The notes below the pieces were generated by a model that was not told the origin of the DNA, made no database searches, and saw nothing but the letters and a program-made list of their open reading frames with translations. A DNA stretch of 41,731 bases. Source: Chlamydomonas sphaeroides. Taxonomy: Eukaryota; Chlorophyta; Chlorophyceae; Chlamydomonadales; Chlamydomonadaceae. The stretch is taken from assembly GCA_001662425.1 (NCBI GenBank), contig BDDC01000709.1, positions 1,791 through 43,521 of the forward strand. Direction: 5' to 3'. A program made the position numbers and the translations under genes. This document shows positions 12,601 through 24,600 of this stretch, piece after piece; the first letter of the stretch is position 1, and each line of letters begins with the position of its first letter.

Positions 12601-15600
12601 ATAGAAATAGGGATGGTTACGACGCGTGTAAAACACATGTCGTTAGATTCTGGAGGGCAGGCGTGTATATATGGGGAGACCCCACGCCGACCACAAGCGG
12701 CATAGCAGTTGGGGCAGAGTGAGACACGCATGCTCGAGGCATGGGCACTTGCGCACCGTCAGGGGGTGTGCCCCCGTGCGTGCGTGCATGCATGCCTTGG
12801 TTGCATGGTTGATGAGGGTGCCCGACATGTATATATGCAGGACGGATGGAGGTACACTGTTGACTTACCTGAACGGCTCCCCCGTTGTCCACCCTCAGCG
12901 TGAAAGGCCCGTTGCCGGACCCCATGAGGGCTGCCTGCCCGGTGCTCCAGTACAGGTTGGAGCCCGAGTAGGTCAGGTCGGGGTTGTACAGCACCCACAT
13001 GCCCTCCTTGCGAACCACCAGGGACCTGAGGGTGGGGAGGCGGGGGTGCGTGAAGCGCCAGAAGCACCCACATCTCGGTCACTGACAGCTGCGCGCGGCG
13101 GTCCCGACATACAACACGCTTGCCATGTGCATACAACAGATGCATTTTATGGTTCGCTGCGTGTACGACAGGCATCAAGTGCGGCCGCACCGCATAGCAA
13201 CTGCCGGCCCTGTGATATCCGCGGCCGACCAGCGCACTGCATCGGGGATCCACCCCTCGCGCGTGGTGCGGAGCACCAGACTGCCTGGAAACATGGGGGA
13301 CAGTGCACAGCGAGCTTTTAATCAACATACGGCACACAGTGAGCGTTAGTTCGCCAGCTTGGCTGCTGTCATACACCCCTCCCGAGCCAGGGACGCACAA
13401 TAGCCGTGTGCAAGTGACGACTGCATGCGCGTGTGGGTGCATTGGGCGTGTGTATGTGCGGTTGGTCGTGAGCACAAACCTACCATCGCGCATCATAATC
13501 AGGACATAAGCACGGTTGCGGCTGTAGATCCGGTTGCACATCCTGCACCGGGTACAATGGTTGCGCGGGTACACGGTACAGCACGTCATACGGCAGTGCA
13601 TGCATGCTGTCCAGGGGGGCCAGGTGGACACACGTGATGAGTCACTTGGAGCTGCTGCCTGCAGTACCAGCAACAATTTGGAGCACGCCGGTAAACCCAG
13701 CGTGAGTAAAGTATGCATCAGGCCAGGACGAGCACATGCCGCTGCGGCTCCTAGCTAGCTGCGGGGAGCCCTCCCTTCTCTTGCATGGCTCAGCCGCTGC
13801 TGCGTACCCTGCGCTCGAGGACGGGCAGCAGCAGGCAGGCAAGGTAGCGGGCGCGGCACGTATCAGCCTCCAGCTGCTGGTGCGACCGAATCCGACAGAA
13901 TTGAGTGCCAAGTTACATGCAGCCATGTGAGTTTGCTTGCAGCCTGGGCAACCAACGTTCACCGGCTGTGCGTGTGCGCCAAACAACACCCACATGCAGA
14001 TGAGAACTGCAGCTCGTCAGTGGGGGCGGGCCATAGGCCGCAGCGGGGTGCCATGGGGTCAGGGCAACTGGGGTCAAGGGCGCGGCGCAGCGGGGACATG
14101 AGCGGCGAGCGAGCCAGTGCAAGGAATTGATGGCAGCACGTATGCCGCACATGGTGCATGGTGGTGAGGCATGAAGTGACGGTGGAGCGTGAGATTGAAC
14201 TCACTTGGTCACCCTTTGGGGGCAGCCGTTGCTCGAACTGGTAAGTTTGTCGTACGAGTCTGTGGCAAGGATTGGCAACCGATTGACGGAGTCGGACTCA
14301 TAGCCCGTTGGTAGAACCGTCAGCAGGGGAAGGCGGGCCTGGCCGTGTGTAATGCTGCGTCATCATCCTATCGCAGCTGGAGGCCCACTCGCTCTTGAAG
14401 CCCAGCAGGTAGGTCCCGCCCTCATCTCAGCCCAGGTCTAGTCTTGGCTCTGACGCGCCCTCGCACCTGCCCAAAGCACGGGGCAGCGGCTGGCAGCTGC
14501 AACGGGCCACCCAGTGGTGCCGCCGTTGCAACTCTCGCTCGACAGCAGGGCTCCCCGGCCGCCAATGGAGTCCTGCGTCACATGAGACGCAATGTGGCCT
14601 CTTGCGCCGGTCCTTTAATTTTACCACCAGTGCAGCGGTGCGCGCGGCACATGTCAACACCGCAGCAGTGCAGCGGGCAATGGACATACCTCGCACTGCG
14701 TGACGTGTGCAATGGGCGGGCGGGGCAGGGCGGGGAAAGGGCGGGGAAAGGGCGGGGAAAGGGCAGGGAAAGAGCGGGAAAGGGGCGGAGCAAGGTGCGG
14801 GCGGTGCTGGTGTGACAAGTGGGCGGGGGCGGGCAGGGGCGGGCAGGGGCGGGCGCACAGGCGGCCATTGCGGCCCATCCAGCAGAGAACACTCACGGCG
14901 CGGTCCAGGACGCCGTCACCATCGCAGTCTGCCGTGTTTGTCACAGGGGCAAGTTCAGGTCGCTCCAACACATTTGCTGTTGCAAGTGTGCTCACCTATC
15001 TGTATGGGCCTCGTGCCGCTGTGAGTACACCAAATGGTGTTGCTGGTGCATGCCACTGCGCGTGTAGGTTGTGGAGATATCCGGAAGTCATGGGAGGCCA
15101 TGTAATGATGCCTCTCACTCAGCTGCCCGGGTGCCTGAAGCAAATGTCACGAGCGCCGTACCCGCTTTGTTTGTCCAGGATACTTGGCCCTGAAGAGGAC
15201 ACGGAGGGAAAGGGGCGCGAAAGGAGTCGAGACATAGCCGTTCCTCAATTCTGGTGTAGGAACACCACTCCTGCAACAGCACACGCATGCTGATGTCGAT
15301 CACCACCCGCCTTGGCGTTGTAAATGGTGAGCAGGCCACTGCGAGAGGACGACACCGGGGACGCATGGGCGCGTATGCATATGAAGGAGTCAGCAGCAGC
15401 GTGTAACATGTTTCACAGCCGGCGGGTGCTGTGGCAGATAGCTAGTAGCGGCGCAACTAGCTTCATTCAAGAAGACGCAGAACTAAGAAGCGGGGGACAG
15501 CTGCCAAGCAGCAGCGCCTACGTACCTGCCATCTCGGCTCAGTCTAAAGGGCCCGAGCCCAACCCCACTGGTCTGGATGACTCCCACGGAGCCTGGGTAC

Positions 15601-18600
15601 TGTGCTGAGTCTGCGGTAGCGCAAGCATTTAGCAAACATACGAGGGGGCGGACAGGCACCCAATTAAGCGATAACATCCACATGCTGCTAAGGCGGCGTT
15701 CAGACAAAAGACGGGCGTCAGGCATGCGTGGCATTCGTGGCGTTGAACTCTCAACTTCGCCAGCATTGTTCATGTGCTTTACGGACTTAAGATGACGAGC
15801 CCCCCACGGGCCGTGCACGGCTGTCCTCACTCAGAATTTCGCTGCCGGCTTCATTCAGCGCCACCCACACGCCATCCGCGCGGCGTGACTGTGTAACAAA
15901 CGAAGGGCAAGGGCTTTCACGTGCGGTCGGGCATAAGTTGGGCATTTACCGCCGCAGCAGCAGGTTTCCTGCAGTGCGTCGGTCCATGCGGGCACAGCCC
16001 CATGCCTATCCCGTCGATGCCGACTCACGAAGCTTCGGATGCTCCGAACACGGTCGCCTGCGCACACGGCAAAGACATGAGCGAGCAGGTGGTTTGGGTG
16101 AGAAGCACCAGCCACCTATTCTAGGGTCCGCATCGCGCCTAAGAGGACAATGGCGCCCGGTGCTGCGAAACGGCCTGGCCGGCCTGGCCTGGATCGATGG
16201 CCTTGACCAATCAAGAGGCCGTGCATCCTGGCCTTGACAACGCACCATCGATTAGCCTGGGGTCGCCCGCCGGTCATGCGGGAGTGGGTAGGGCGGAACA
16301 CGCACACTTCATACAGGTGCACCATGAAATGTGACCGCCCAGATCGCAGCCTTCAGCAGGAGTCCTCATGGCACCCACGAGTGCTGCCGTGCAGTGTGCG
16401 CGGCGTTGTTGTCTACCCACGCAAACACCACTCACGGGCTGCACTCAAACATGTAGACGGCGTACTTCGGTGTGCCAGGGCATGGGTCTGGAGGCAGGGC
16501 AGCAATAGGCAAGGCAAGAGTGGATGGGGGTGTCATTTGGAAGGCATGTGTCCGGAATGATGCCCACACATGCATATTCATGTGCGCATGCATGTTGCCA
16601 CGAGTTATGAAGTTACGTGGTGTCGCATGCGTGAGCGAGGCAAGTCACAGCAAGTGCAATGAAAGAAAGCACAAATGCAGCATCACGCAATGCACCCACC
16701 GACTAGGCTCGTGAACGAGACGCTGCAGCGCTGCTGGCCCAGGCATTGCGACTCGGTCCAGCTCTGGATCTGGTCGCTCCTGACGTGAATCAGATAAGCC
16801 ACAGAACGAAGCAAGCCACAAATCAAAAAGCCAAGGCAGGTCATAACGCGTGCAGGGCCAGCTATCATTGCGCTTGTGTTGCAATCAAGGTGGGCCATTT
16901 GTGGGTACATCACCACGCCGCACATGGCGTGCTGGAATGTGCCCGTTGCTGTGTCAGCCGGGTAATCCAACCTGCAGCACTCTGCTGCACCAGGGCGCAC
17001 CTGCAATTCGTGTTGGCTGTGTTGGGTGTGGGCCCTCCGCACTGCAGATGCCGCAGGCAGGTTGGGACAGGTGTTGTATCAGTTGCAAGAAGCAGGGTGC
17101 TGTTGCGCTACAGCAGCACATCATCGCACATCTGAGCGGCATCCTACCAGGCGCTACGTCATCAGGATGCTAGCTAGGAACATTGGTTTCTTTGGAAGCC
17201 CCGGCTCGCCCGCCGGCCCGCAGTTCCCAGCGAGCAAGCAAGGGCCCCTCACTGCCCCTCCTGACAGCACCGGGCCCCGGACCCACGGTGTTGATGTCCG
17301 TCCGTCCATATAAAGCGTTCAGGATGCGCCTGCATTCGTTTGGGAGTAGTGGAGCTATCCACGTGGTACGCCGAGCGGCTTGGCCCCAGGCCATACATAT
17401 GGGCCGCCAGAGAAGGTAGTGTCCCCCCGTGCCCGCCGAGTGACACGCACCCCATCCATGCCAGCCACATTCTTGCCATTATCCCCACCTGATGGTCTGT
17501 CCGGGGGGGCACTCCAAGGTCGCCGGACTGCCTTCGCAGGCGGGACCCACTGCATGGGCAGGGTTTCAGCAGCCACACAACCATGGCCATGCCAGCACTC
17601 CCCGCAATGTTGTGTACGGCGTTGCTGGCGTGACGGAGCTGCTGTAGAGGTTCGCAGCAGCATCGGGGCCAAGCCGTGGTCGATGCTCCATCCTTCAATA
17701 TATCGCGCAACGGCAGGCTGAACAGTGGCCATGTAGCCAATGGCAGCTTGGCTGGGCAGGGTAAGGCGGACATATGCCGTCGCACGTCCCTGTACTTGGA
17801 GCGCCCGGTTCCGTGCGCATTCATTCATCACACCTTTGTACACACTCTCGTGGCGCACATAGATGCCGTCGCAGGCACCCCAGAAAAATGGCGGGTTGGA
17901 CACTGCGGGTTACGGGAGCAAGAGCGAGTGGGGGCCAGGTGGTGGGTGTGGTGTTGCAGCACAACATGAGATCGCTGCACGCAAAGCGTTTCTATGCGCA
18001 CACTACGCACACTGCCCATGCCATTGCAACATCCGAGGACGGCCGGCCGTGTGGGTGGGTGGCTGGGGGTTGGGTGGGGGGGCACGGCGCAGCACCCGCC
18101 GACGCGCACGCTAGTAACCTCATTCTAACAACGCAGCTCGGCTCCGGCACGGCGGTGCACCAGGAGCAACACATGCATCGTTCAATCAGCACGCTGAGTG
18201 TCGGAAACTCGGGCTGATGGCAGCCGCATGGCATGGCCGGTGTGCGTGTGATTTGGAGTTTTCAAGCCGCAGCACCGGCCACATGGCTATCCGGGACACG
18301 CGCTCGCATAGCAATTGGTACCTGCTGGAACGTAGGAACCTGTGCAGTCGTCCAACGTGACATAGGAAGACGGGAAGTCCACCAGCGAATCCAAGGCCCG
18401 CTTGTAGCAAACCGTCCGGCCGGAGTCTTTGTGGGTGAATACCACAAAGCCCACGCAGGCTGCCAACGGCCATGTCGCACAGCGGTCGGCGAGCATCGCA
18501 ACCGTGTTGCCGCCGATGGGCATGCAGTCAATATCGTTGCCAGGCGTGTCTAGCCTTCGTTCGAACCGGTAGCCCAGCACCAGGGGTGGGCACTGGCTGC

Positions 18601-21600
18601 TGGGCGGGGACCATGCTGCACGCACAGTGCACAGGGCAGGCAAGGACGAAAGGTGTGTGGACCAACTACATTTCTAAGCGACATTGTCAGTGTATGTGCG
18701 CTGAGGTACATACATATCGCAGAGCCGCCGCTGGCCTGATCGATCTATATAAGCTTGGTATAACCCATTATAACAACGCAACTCGGCCCCGGCACAGCAC
18801 GCCCTCAATTCAACGCGTAGACCTACCTATGAAACGTGCAGGGACCACCGGCGGCAGGGGCAGAAGGCAAGAAGGCATGAGCGGTTAGTAAGTAAGCAAA
18901 GTCGGCGCATGGCACCGCAAAGCGGTGCACCAGGAAAGCGGTGCACCAGGAAAGCGGTGCACCAGGAAAGCGGTAAACCAGGAAAGCGGTGCACCAGGAA
19001 AGCGGTGCACCAGGAAAACGGTGCACCAGGAGCAACACATGCATCGTACAAGCAGCACGCTGTGTGTCGGAAACTCGGGCTGATGGCAGCCGCATGGCAT
19101 GGCCAGTTTGTGTGTGACTTGGGGTTTTCAGGCCGCAGCACCGGCCACATGGCTATCCGGGACACGCGCTCGCATAGCAATTGGTACCTGCTGGAACGTA
19201 GGAACCTGTGCAGTCGTCCAACGTGACATAGGAAGACGGGAAGTCCACCAGCGAATCCAAGGCCCGCTTGTAGCAAACCGTCCGGCCGGAGTCTTTGTGG
19301 GTGAATACCACAAAGCCCACGCAGGCTGCCAACGGCCATGTCGCACAGCGATCGGCGAGCATCGCAACCGTGTTGCCGCCGATGGGCACACAGTCAATGT
19401 CGTTGCGGGGCACGTCCAGCCTTCGTTCGAACCGGTAACCCAGCACCAGGGGTGGGCACTGGCTGCTGAGCTGGGGCCATGCTACTGCACGCACTGTGCA
19501 CAGGGCAGGCAAGGACGAAATGTGAAAGGGGCCATCAGTAGTGTGCGCGTCGGCGCATACATCTGTCGGAGCCGCTGGGTTCGGTTGTTATGAGTTGCAG
19601 CATACGCCAGTGCAACAAAGAGGGCAGGCCGTGTGTGGGAGGAGTATCACGCGTACCACCTTGCAATGCTTGCAATGTGCGAGCTGAGTTTGCGATGGGT
19701 CGATCGACGGGGCAGCAGAGCACGCAAGCATACCGCATGTGCAAATCCGCCCGACCCACAATTGTTAAGGTTGCCCTTTACCCAGCCACTGCGCCGGGAA
19801 GCACGCACGCACAAACGGCAGAGCGTGCATGAGACACTGGACCACAACGGCGCGCGCATAATTGCAGGTAGGGCAGGGGCTAAGCGGCGATGCCACAGGG
19901 AAGTAAGAAGAGCCGGACATCCAGCAAGCCCCAATCGACCCAAGCAATGCGCTGTGTGCCCATTGCTAGCTAGAAATCCGTGCACATACCCGGCCCCGCC
20001 TTACGCTGTGTTGAATCCAACGCAATCCTGTGGATGCGCATAGCAGTGATTAATGGTTTCACGGTATACAGCACTTTGCTTGGGAACCCCAGAGCATGCC
20101 TACTTATGTCAAGCTGCTTCCCGGTGCCACCGGTGGGTATCCAGCCATGTCAACTTACCCAGCGCTCGTTGCAGGCATTCTTCAGGGCGTTGTACAGACC
20201 TCCGGGCTTGTTGGGGCCGGTCAGGCCATTCTGCAAGCAGCCATGAACATGTGCTGTTTGTTGACATAGACTAGGGTTGGGCGATATACGTCTGACGGCA
20301 TTTGTGACGTTGCACGCCGCCCACCTGCACATCTGTCCCAGGCGAGTCCATGCCTTGCAGGAAGCGGTACCCAGGCAGCGAGGGGCACTGGGCCGCAGGC
20401 AGCGGCTCTGCGAGGGAGCGGCGGCAGTCATGTACGGCACATGTGGCATAAGGCGAATGCACGTGAGGAGTCGGAGTCGCTGTAGCTACGTTGCGGGGGC
20501 GGGGCCAGACGGGCCAGATTTGTAGCATGCCACCTAGCCGCGCAGCAGTGCTCCCCCAACTCACCCCTGCCGAATCCAGCCTCAAAGGTAGGGGCTGCAG
20601 TGAAGCTGGTGGATGGGCTCGCGGCCTGGCAGCAGCGAGACCGCAGGGGTGCATATCAGCTAGCACAGCACGGCAAGCAACTTTGCACAGGCAGTGTACG
20701 CGACACGGGCCGCAAGTGTACGTGTTGGGGCCTCATGGCCGGGTGCACCCATTTGTGCAATCCCACATACCACCACCACATACAGACAAACACGCTGCGC
20801 AACATGTGTACCCCTCCCCTAGCCTGCCTTGCTCTCAGTATAGTTCTTGAGAAGAACACCATGTATGCGCACCTCGCGCTTCAGTCTGCACAAGCCGTCC
20901 GTTGTCCGCCTCTCCCAGGCCACGCAGTCGGGGTGCTGCCTGCACAGCTGGCCGCACTGCACTCCACTGGCGACACCGTTGTACACGGCGATGGCATTGG
21001 TGCTGGTGTCATACGTAAAACCAGATTGGACTCGAATACCTGCAGCAGCGCAGTGCACGAGCAGACCGCCTGACCCTGCAACCGCATGGCAGCCTTGCTC
21101 GTATGTGCGTGTATTTTGCACGGGCGGCTTAGAGTCCTGCACCAGGTGACACTCCAGGCGCCGCTATGCTCGACGCGTCTCCCCAACGGGGCGCAAATTA
21201 CACGTCAGTGAACAGCTGCCTGCATGCCTGACCCTGATGCATGACTGCCCCTGATGACTGATGCTTCGGACTTGCTTGCTGTGATTCCGCATGTCCACAC
21301 CAGCGCTCACCGTCCCAGCCCAGGTCTGCTCGTGATTACATGTGCCGGACATGCGGGTGAGGGGATAGAGGGAAACACAAAACATGGTATTTTGATTGGT
21401 TTCACAATATTTGCACACCCGGGCTTGTGCGCCGCCCGCGCCCATCTCGCACCAATGACAGCATCGGATGTCCACACCGAATAGCCAAGGCGGTTGATCA
21501 TTACCTACACAATTGAAACGCGGAGGGCAGGACGTAACCTAATTTGATAGTTATTTTATGTGCCACATGACTTTCGCACGTGATATGATGCACCCGATAC

Positions 21601-24600
21601 CAGCTAGTGGCAACCCTGCTAGCCATTGCCGCGCATCCCTGGCGCACGTGTGCACGCTTAGATGCATGCTTAGATGCATGCTTAGATGCATGCTTAGATG
21701 CATGGTTTGGTGCATGCTTTGATGCATGCTTTGGTGCACGCTTGGCTTAAAATCTTTCAGCCGTGTTATGGCTACACATGCTGACGCACCAGGATGCCAG
21801 TGGAGAGGAGAGACAATGTGAAGGGCGCAGCCGCGGTGCCGGCAGAGGCCATACGCGACACGCCCACGGCCATGGAGCCCGATGACAGCGTGCCGTTGCT
21901 CCAAAACAGCCACTCCCCGTAGCTACGGGAAGGAAGGGAAAGGCAGCACAGGCAGCGAGTAGTGCTTGCAGCAGGCAGCGAGTAGTGATTGCTTGCTTGC
22001 ACGGCCCAGCATGCACCGTCACCAGCGGCAGCCTGGGCATGTTTTAACACGTGACGCCAAACTAGCAAGCGAGCGCTGCAATAGCAGAGAGCGAATGTCT
22101 TTCTCACCCCGTCAGCACCAGGTTGCGGCCCGGGGTGCCGGAACCGCCGCTCCACACCAGGGCGCCGCGAGACGCAACGCCAGTGCCCTCGGCGATCACA
22201 GTAGTGTAGACAGCGAGCGTGCCGTCGCGCTGCCGGTTGGCAAGCAGTGAGAGTCGGGCCATATATAGAGCTAGCGCGCATATGTGATGCACATGCACTT
22301 GCATTCCGCCAGCTGCCAGTAACTGCATGCATGCTGCCAAAGCGCAGGCGCCTGCCCACCTGCATTATGAGCGCGTAGCCGCGGGATGTAGAGAAGATAC
22401 GATTGCAGTCTGTGGGCAGTGGCCGAGCGGGTCTGTTGCGTATCACAAGAAGGCACAACGCGCTGCCGCATCTTTCCTGCTATTGACATGCAATTAAAGA
22501 TAATGCAAGTGCAGCTATCGCCGCGTGCCCCTGTCTGTTACCCAGCTAACTTACGCCAATCCTCGCTCCACTCGTCGGCAACAGAAGGCGGGGCAGCGTA
22601 CAGAGCGCAGCGCACGGTATTATGATCAGGGCATGTCGCCGGAGTGGTATGGGCCTGAAAAAAGACCCACGACCAAAACAGGAACATGTAAGCAATGCAG
22701 CCCCCTGCCTGGCGCGACACATGGCTGCGACGCTTACGGTGCAGCCGGTCGACGGCGCACTGAGTGAAAACAGACCATCTGTGGCGACAGCGAGAGGGCC
22801 CACACAGTACTCGGGTGATGAGGCGACATCGCAACAGCCTCCCACACAAGCACCCACGAGCCCACTGGCAGATGCTGTGCAGACCCCCGTTGTTACCATC
22901 CTGGCCCACGCACCGCCAAAGCGCATGGGGCAAAAGGTGCCAGGTGCATAGGACCACCCGGTCTGGTCGTTGGCGGTGCTGCAGCTCCTTGTGCTGAGCA
23001 GCACACCGCGCGCCGCTTTGGGGACAGACAATAGGGGACATATCACGGGCGGTGTGGTTGCGTGCGCGTAATTAGCAGGGCGCAGCAGTGCACATGCACG
23101 CAGGGGGTCAGCACATGCAGCACCGCCGGGTAGGACCGGCAACACATCCTGCTGCCGGCTTCGCAGGCGCTTCGTTCTTTGTCCGCCATCCCATCTCACA
23201 CCTGCAAAGTCCTCGCACGTCAAGTCAAGCCGGAGGTCGCCATCGCTGAGGGCGTGCGGTTGGAGGGATGTAGGTCGGAAGAGAAGAGAGCAATACACGC
23301 GCTGGCACAAGAGCCGTTTGACGAGGGATTCGAGGGGCAAGTTCGTCTATCGGGCAGAACTAGCGGGTGAGCGCAGCGAGCAACGGCATGATCCGCTCGC
23401 CCCATCCCATAATCCGCGCGCCCCATTCCATCAGAAACATGGCACGCACCAGTCCACAGAACGTCTGCCTGCGCAGCATAAAGAGGGAGCAGGCGTCGTG
23501 GAACGTGTTGTGAGGCCGGGGGAAGCCAGCAAGCGTAAGCGACTTGGATCGCCTTAAGGCGATCCAAGTCGAGGGGTGCAGCGAGCTTGTGCTGGCGGTT
23601 TCGTACGGGATGTAGCGGCAGCGTAGCCATGCATGTTGACAACGCCACGCCTGCTGACTCTCGTGCATGTTCCTTCCCAGCCCCATCAGAACCACACTTG
23701 CCTGACGGAGCGCACCAACCACCGGCTGGGGCGCAGGCAGGCCGTGTGGTTGACACCTGGTCAGCAGGGTCAGGGTGGCAGCAGGGTGCGAAGCAGGGCG
23801 TGCGTGGAACGGCCCACATGCTTATGCCCGTCAGTAGAGAATGAAGGATGATAGCTGTTATCGTAGGCCGATAGCTGCTATGCTTGCTCACCAGGCGGTT
23901 GAGGCGATCCTGGACTGCTATGAAGCCGTCATCGCTCACTGTGACCCTGTAGGGGCCGCTGCTGACGCCGCCGCGCCCCGGTTGCACCTCCAAGCGAGGG
24001 CCAAGGCCTTCGGATCCCGGTCCGCCAACGTTGAGGGTACCGTCGGGCCGCACGACCTGGCAGGGGCAGGGGTCGCGAGGCAGCCAACAGCTGATAAGAC
24101 GACGAGGGGCACGCATCGAGGCCGCAGCAGGTGTAGCCGGGGCCCAGCACAGCCAGTGTGGTCCTGCTGCCTGCTGGACTGCTGAAGCGCTAACCAAGGT
24201 GCGGTCAACCACGTGTGTACACACGTGTTACAACGTTTAGAATGATCTGCGGCCGCCGCCGATGCCCTTGTGGTCGTACTTACATGTATGTGGCAGCAAC
24301 GACCACACTTTTCTTCCGGGTGGAGGGTACAATGCTGCTGCCAAGACCGTGCCATCGTACGTAACGTTTTGTCGCGGCAAATCACTCCGCACTAGCTACT
24401 GCCGTGTCTGTAATGCACCTAGCTACGGTCCTGCTGTCCAGCGTACACGGGAATGCCTCACCATGGGAACACCTGCCGTGCCTCGCGCACTCCACACTTG
24501 GGACCACGTCCCACTTGAAGGGGTCCTGCGCACGGAAAAGGTGCGGGGCATTCTCCGAATGGTTGTGCAAGTTGTTGCAAGCACAACCCGGCTGTGTAGA

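Larger units (their letters stand above)
18153..19512. repeat. Tandem duplication of a ~490-bp block carrying a PAN exon
   Basis: 18153-18645 and 19019-19512 are near-identical direct repeats offset by 866 bp, with a 3-bp net indel toward the right end. Similarity starts in the GGTGCACCAGGAGCAACACA motif and runs through the whole PAN exon and its acceptor into CAGGGCAGGCAAGGACGAAA. The PAN exon enters in phase 2 and leaves in phase 1, so two copies cannot be spliced directly to one another without another exon. Very few substitutions indicate a recent event. Confidence 0.9.

Noticed and set aside
18827..19339. 170-codon minus-strand ORF with repeated Phe-Leu-Val-His-Arg blocks
   Set aside because: It is the translation of the 16-bp minisatellite joined to an out-of-frame reading of the PAN exon. 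It is not a real repeat protein.
18919..21740. Possible CRISPR array (evenly spaced repeats)
   Set aside because: Units are 12 or 16 bp directly abutting with no spacers, in a spliced eukaryotic gene. They are minisatellites.
21551..21913. Minus-strand ORF with repeated MHLS/MHQS tetrapeptides
   Set aside because: It is a translation of the 12-bp minisatellite. The lectin exon reads in another frame and ends at 21790 with a donor.
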